Notes under the pieces: model-generated | What the model saw: only the letters and a program-made list of their open reading frames with translations | What the model was told of the DNA's origin: nothing | The model's database searches: none | Translations under genes and position numbers: made by a program | Origin: Candidatus Aerophobota bacterium | GTDB taxonomy: Bacteria > Aerophobota > Aerophobia > Aerophobales > B3-G15 | Reading direction: 5' to 3' | DNA length: 7,647 nucleotides | NCBI GenBank assembly: GCA_011372105.1 | Contig: DRTT01000109.1 | Span: forward strand, 1 to 7,647 | Part shown: piece by piece, positions 6,956 to 7,647 of the stretch | Position numbering within the stretch: the stretch's first letter is position 1 | Layout of the letters: every line of letters starts with the position of its first letter

Positions 6956-7563
6956 AAACCAAACCTTATAGATTAGGTATAATGGGGGGGACTTTTAACC
7001 CTATTCATCATGGGCATCTTGTAACAGCAGAGATAGTGAGAGATGAGTTTAAGTTGGAGGAGGTTCTCTTTGTTCCTTCGGGAAAACCTCCTCATAAGGG
7101 GAATAATAACGAAATAGCCCCACCTGAACACAGATGGATGATGACGGTGCTGGCAATAGCAAGTAATGAGCACTTCTCGGCCTCTGCTATTGAAATAGAA
7201 AGAAAAGGAGAATCTTATACAAGGGACACACTGCTTGAACTTAAAAAAGTTTATGGAGAAAAGACAGAAATGTATTTTATCACAGGAGCCGACGCAATAG
7301 CAGAAATCTCCACCTGGCACAAGACGGAAGACCTCCCAAAACTTGCCAAGTTTATAGCTGCTTCAAGACCAGGATACAAACTGGAATGGGATAAAATTGA
7401 CCCCCGATTTAGAGAATGTACCTGTTTGATAGAAATTCCAGCACTTGCTATCTCTTCCACAGATATAAGAAGGAGGGTAAGAGAAGGAAAGACCATAAAA
7501 TATCTTGTTCCAGAGGTGGTCGAAAAGTATATTTACAAAAACAGACTTTATCAGCGTGGATAA
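6952..7563 (+). CDS. nadD: Nicotinate-nucleotide adenylyltransferase
   Basis: NadD joins nicotinate mononucleotide with ATP to make deamido-NAD, the penultimate step of NAD synthesis in the cytoplasm. The 203 residues match the normal family size. The nucleotidyltransferase signature GGTFNPIHHGHL (12-23) carries the H-x-G-H motif (HHGH, 19-22), and ISSTDIR (167-173) is the second ATP-binding motif. FVPSGKPPHK, near residue 40, is the substrate-loop element of this enzyme, and PEVVEKYIYKNRLY is the usual NadD tail, which distinguishes it from CoaD. The GTG start overlaps the rny stop in GTGA, with no strong Shine-Dalgarno site inside the rny end, so it probably relies on ribosomes finishing rny. 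The stop TAA is followed after 12 bases by a new promoter. Confidence 0.96.
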   Translation: MKTKPYRLGIMGGTFNPIHHGHLVTAEIVRDEFKLEEVLFVPSGKPPHKGNNNEIAPPEHRWMMTVLAIASNEHFSASAIEIERKGESYTRDTLLELKKVYGEKTEMYFITGADAIAEISTWHKTEDLPKLAKFIAASRPGYKLEWDKIDPRFRECTCLIEIPALAISSTDIRRRVREGKTIKYLVPEVVEKYIYKNRLYQRG

Positions 7564-7575
7564 GTAACGTTTTTC

Positions 7576-7603
7576 TTGACGTGAAGAGAGAGTTTGTTAT
7601 AAT
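7576..7603 (+). promoter_or_regulatory. Sigma70-type promoter for the gene leaving the right edge
   Basis: TTGACG (7576-7581), 16 bases, then a perfect TATAAT (7598-7603). Transcription would begin near 7610, almost at the GGAGGG at 7612-7617, so the 5' leader would be nearly absent apart from the ribosome binding site. It may add expression of the downstream gene to read-through from rny-nadD. Confidence 0.6.
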
Positions 7604-7627
7604 AAATAGCCGGAGGGTAAAAAGGAC

Positions 7628-7647
7628 TTGACATCTTATGCTCTTGC
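7628..7647 (+). CDS. Start of a gene cut by the right edge, possibly rsfS
   Basis: Only six whole codons are visible. A TTG start at 7628 would read M-T-S-Y-A-L and then probably A. It is preceded by GGAGGG (7612-7617), ten bases away, somewhat far but usable. The T-S-x-x-L-A pattern and the position directly after nadD are typical of the ribosomal silencing factor RsfS, which often follows nadD. An ATG at 7638 in another frame lies too far from the ribosome binding site. The evidence is thin; the call rests mostly on context. Confidence 0.3.

Noticed and set aside
7416..7631. A 71-codon plus-strand frame overlapping nadD
   Set aside because: It lies mostly inside nadD in another frame, has no good ribosome binding site and a composition unlike a protein; a shadow.
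7628..7633. TTGACA at the right edge as a -35 box
   Set aside because: No -10 can be seen before the window ends, and the bases fit better as the TTG-ACA start codons after GGAGGG.
1..7647. CRISPR arrays, insertion sequences, tRNA or rRNA genes, defence genes
   Set aside because: No regularly spaced repeats, transposase motifs, terminal inverted repeats or cloverleaf-like segments were seen; the only repeat is the two-copy element at 5305-5358.

Overview
The window is AT-rich bacterial chromosome, tightly packed, with purine-rich coding strands, Lys/Glu-rich proteins, clear Shine-Dalgarno sites and sigma70-type promoters. RNase Y, NadD and a probable RsfS start identify a bacterium. Composition and crowding suit an anaerobic, possibly thermophilic lineage such as Nitrospirota, Aerophobota or a similar deep branch, but this is a guess from style and the phylum cannot be fixed by reading.

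Layout. (1) Positions 1-836, minus strand: the first 278 codons of an unrecognised, probably all-helical soluble protein that runs off the left edge. (2) Positions 837-1017: a divergent regulatory gap with one promoter facing each way. (3) Positions 1018-2693, plus strand: a stand-alone HD-domain hydrolase followed 20 bp later by a short FAD-dependent oxidoreductase of the geranylgeranyl-reductase type. (4) Positions 2770-5105: a D-2-hydroxyacid (3-phosphoglycerate-type) dehydrogenase and an FGGY sugar kinase, 11 bp apart, with their own promoter whose -35 box abuts the end of the previous gene. (5) Positions 5106-5458: a 353-bp non-coding region with a near-perfect tandem direct repeat, two TTGACA boxes and a promoter. 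(6) Positions 5459-7563: rny (RNase Y) and nadD, overlapping by four bases. (7) Positions 7564-7647: a new promoter and the first codons of a gene that may be rsfS.

Functionally the window looks like several short transcription units, each with its own promoter. The dehydrogenase-kinase pair is probably a small carbon-metabolism module on a hydroxy-acid or keto-sugar. The rny-nadD(-rsfS) block is housekeeping: mRNA decay, NAD synthesis and possibly ribosome silencing. No mobile element, CRISPR array, RNA gene or clear defence system was seen. The least explained items are the minus-strand protein and the repeat-bearing region upstream of rny. I see no convincing evidence for a wholly new multi-gene system.
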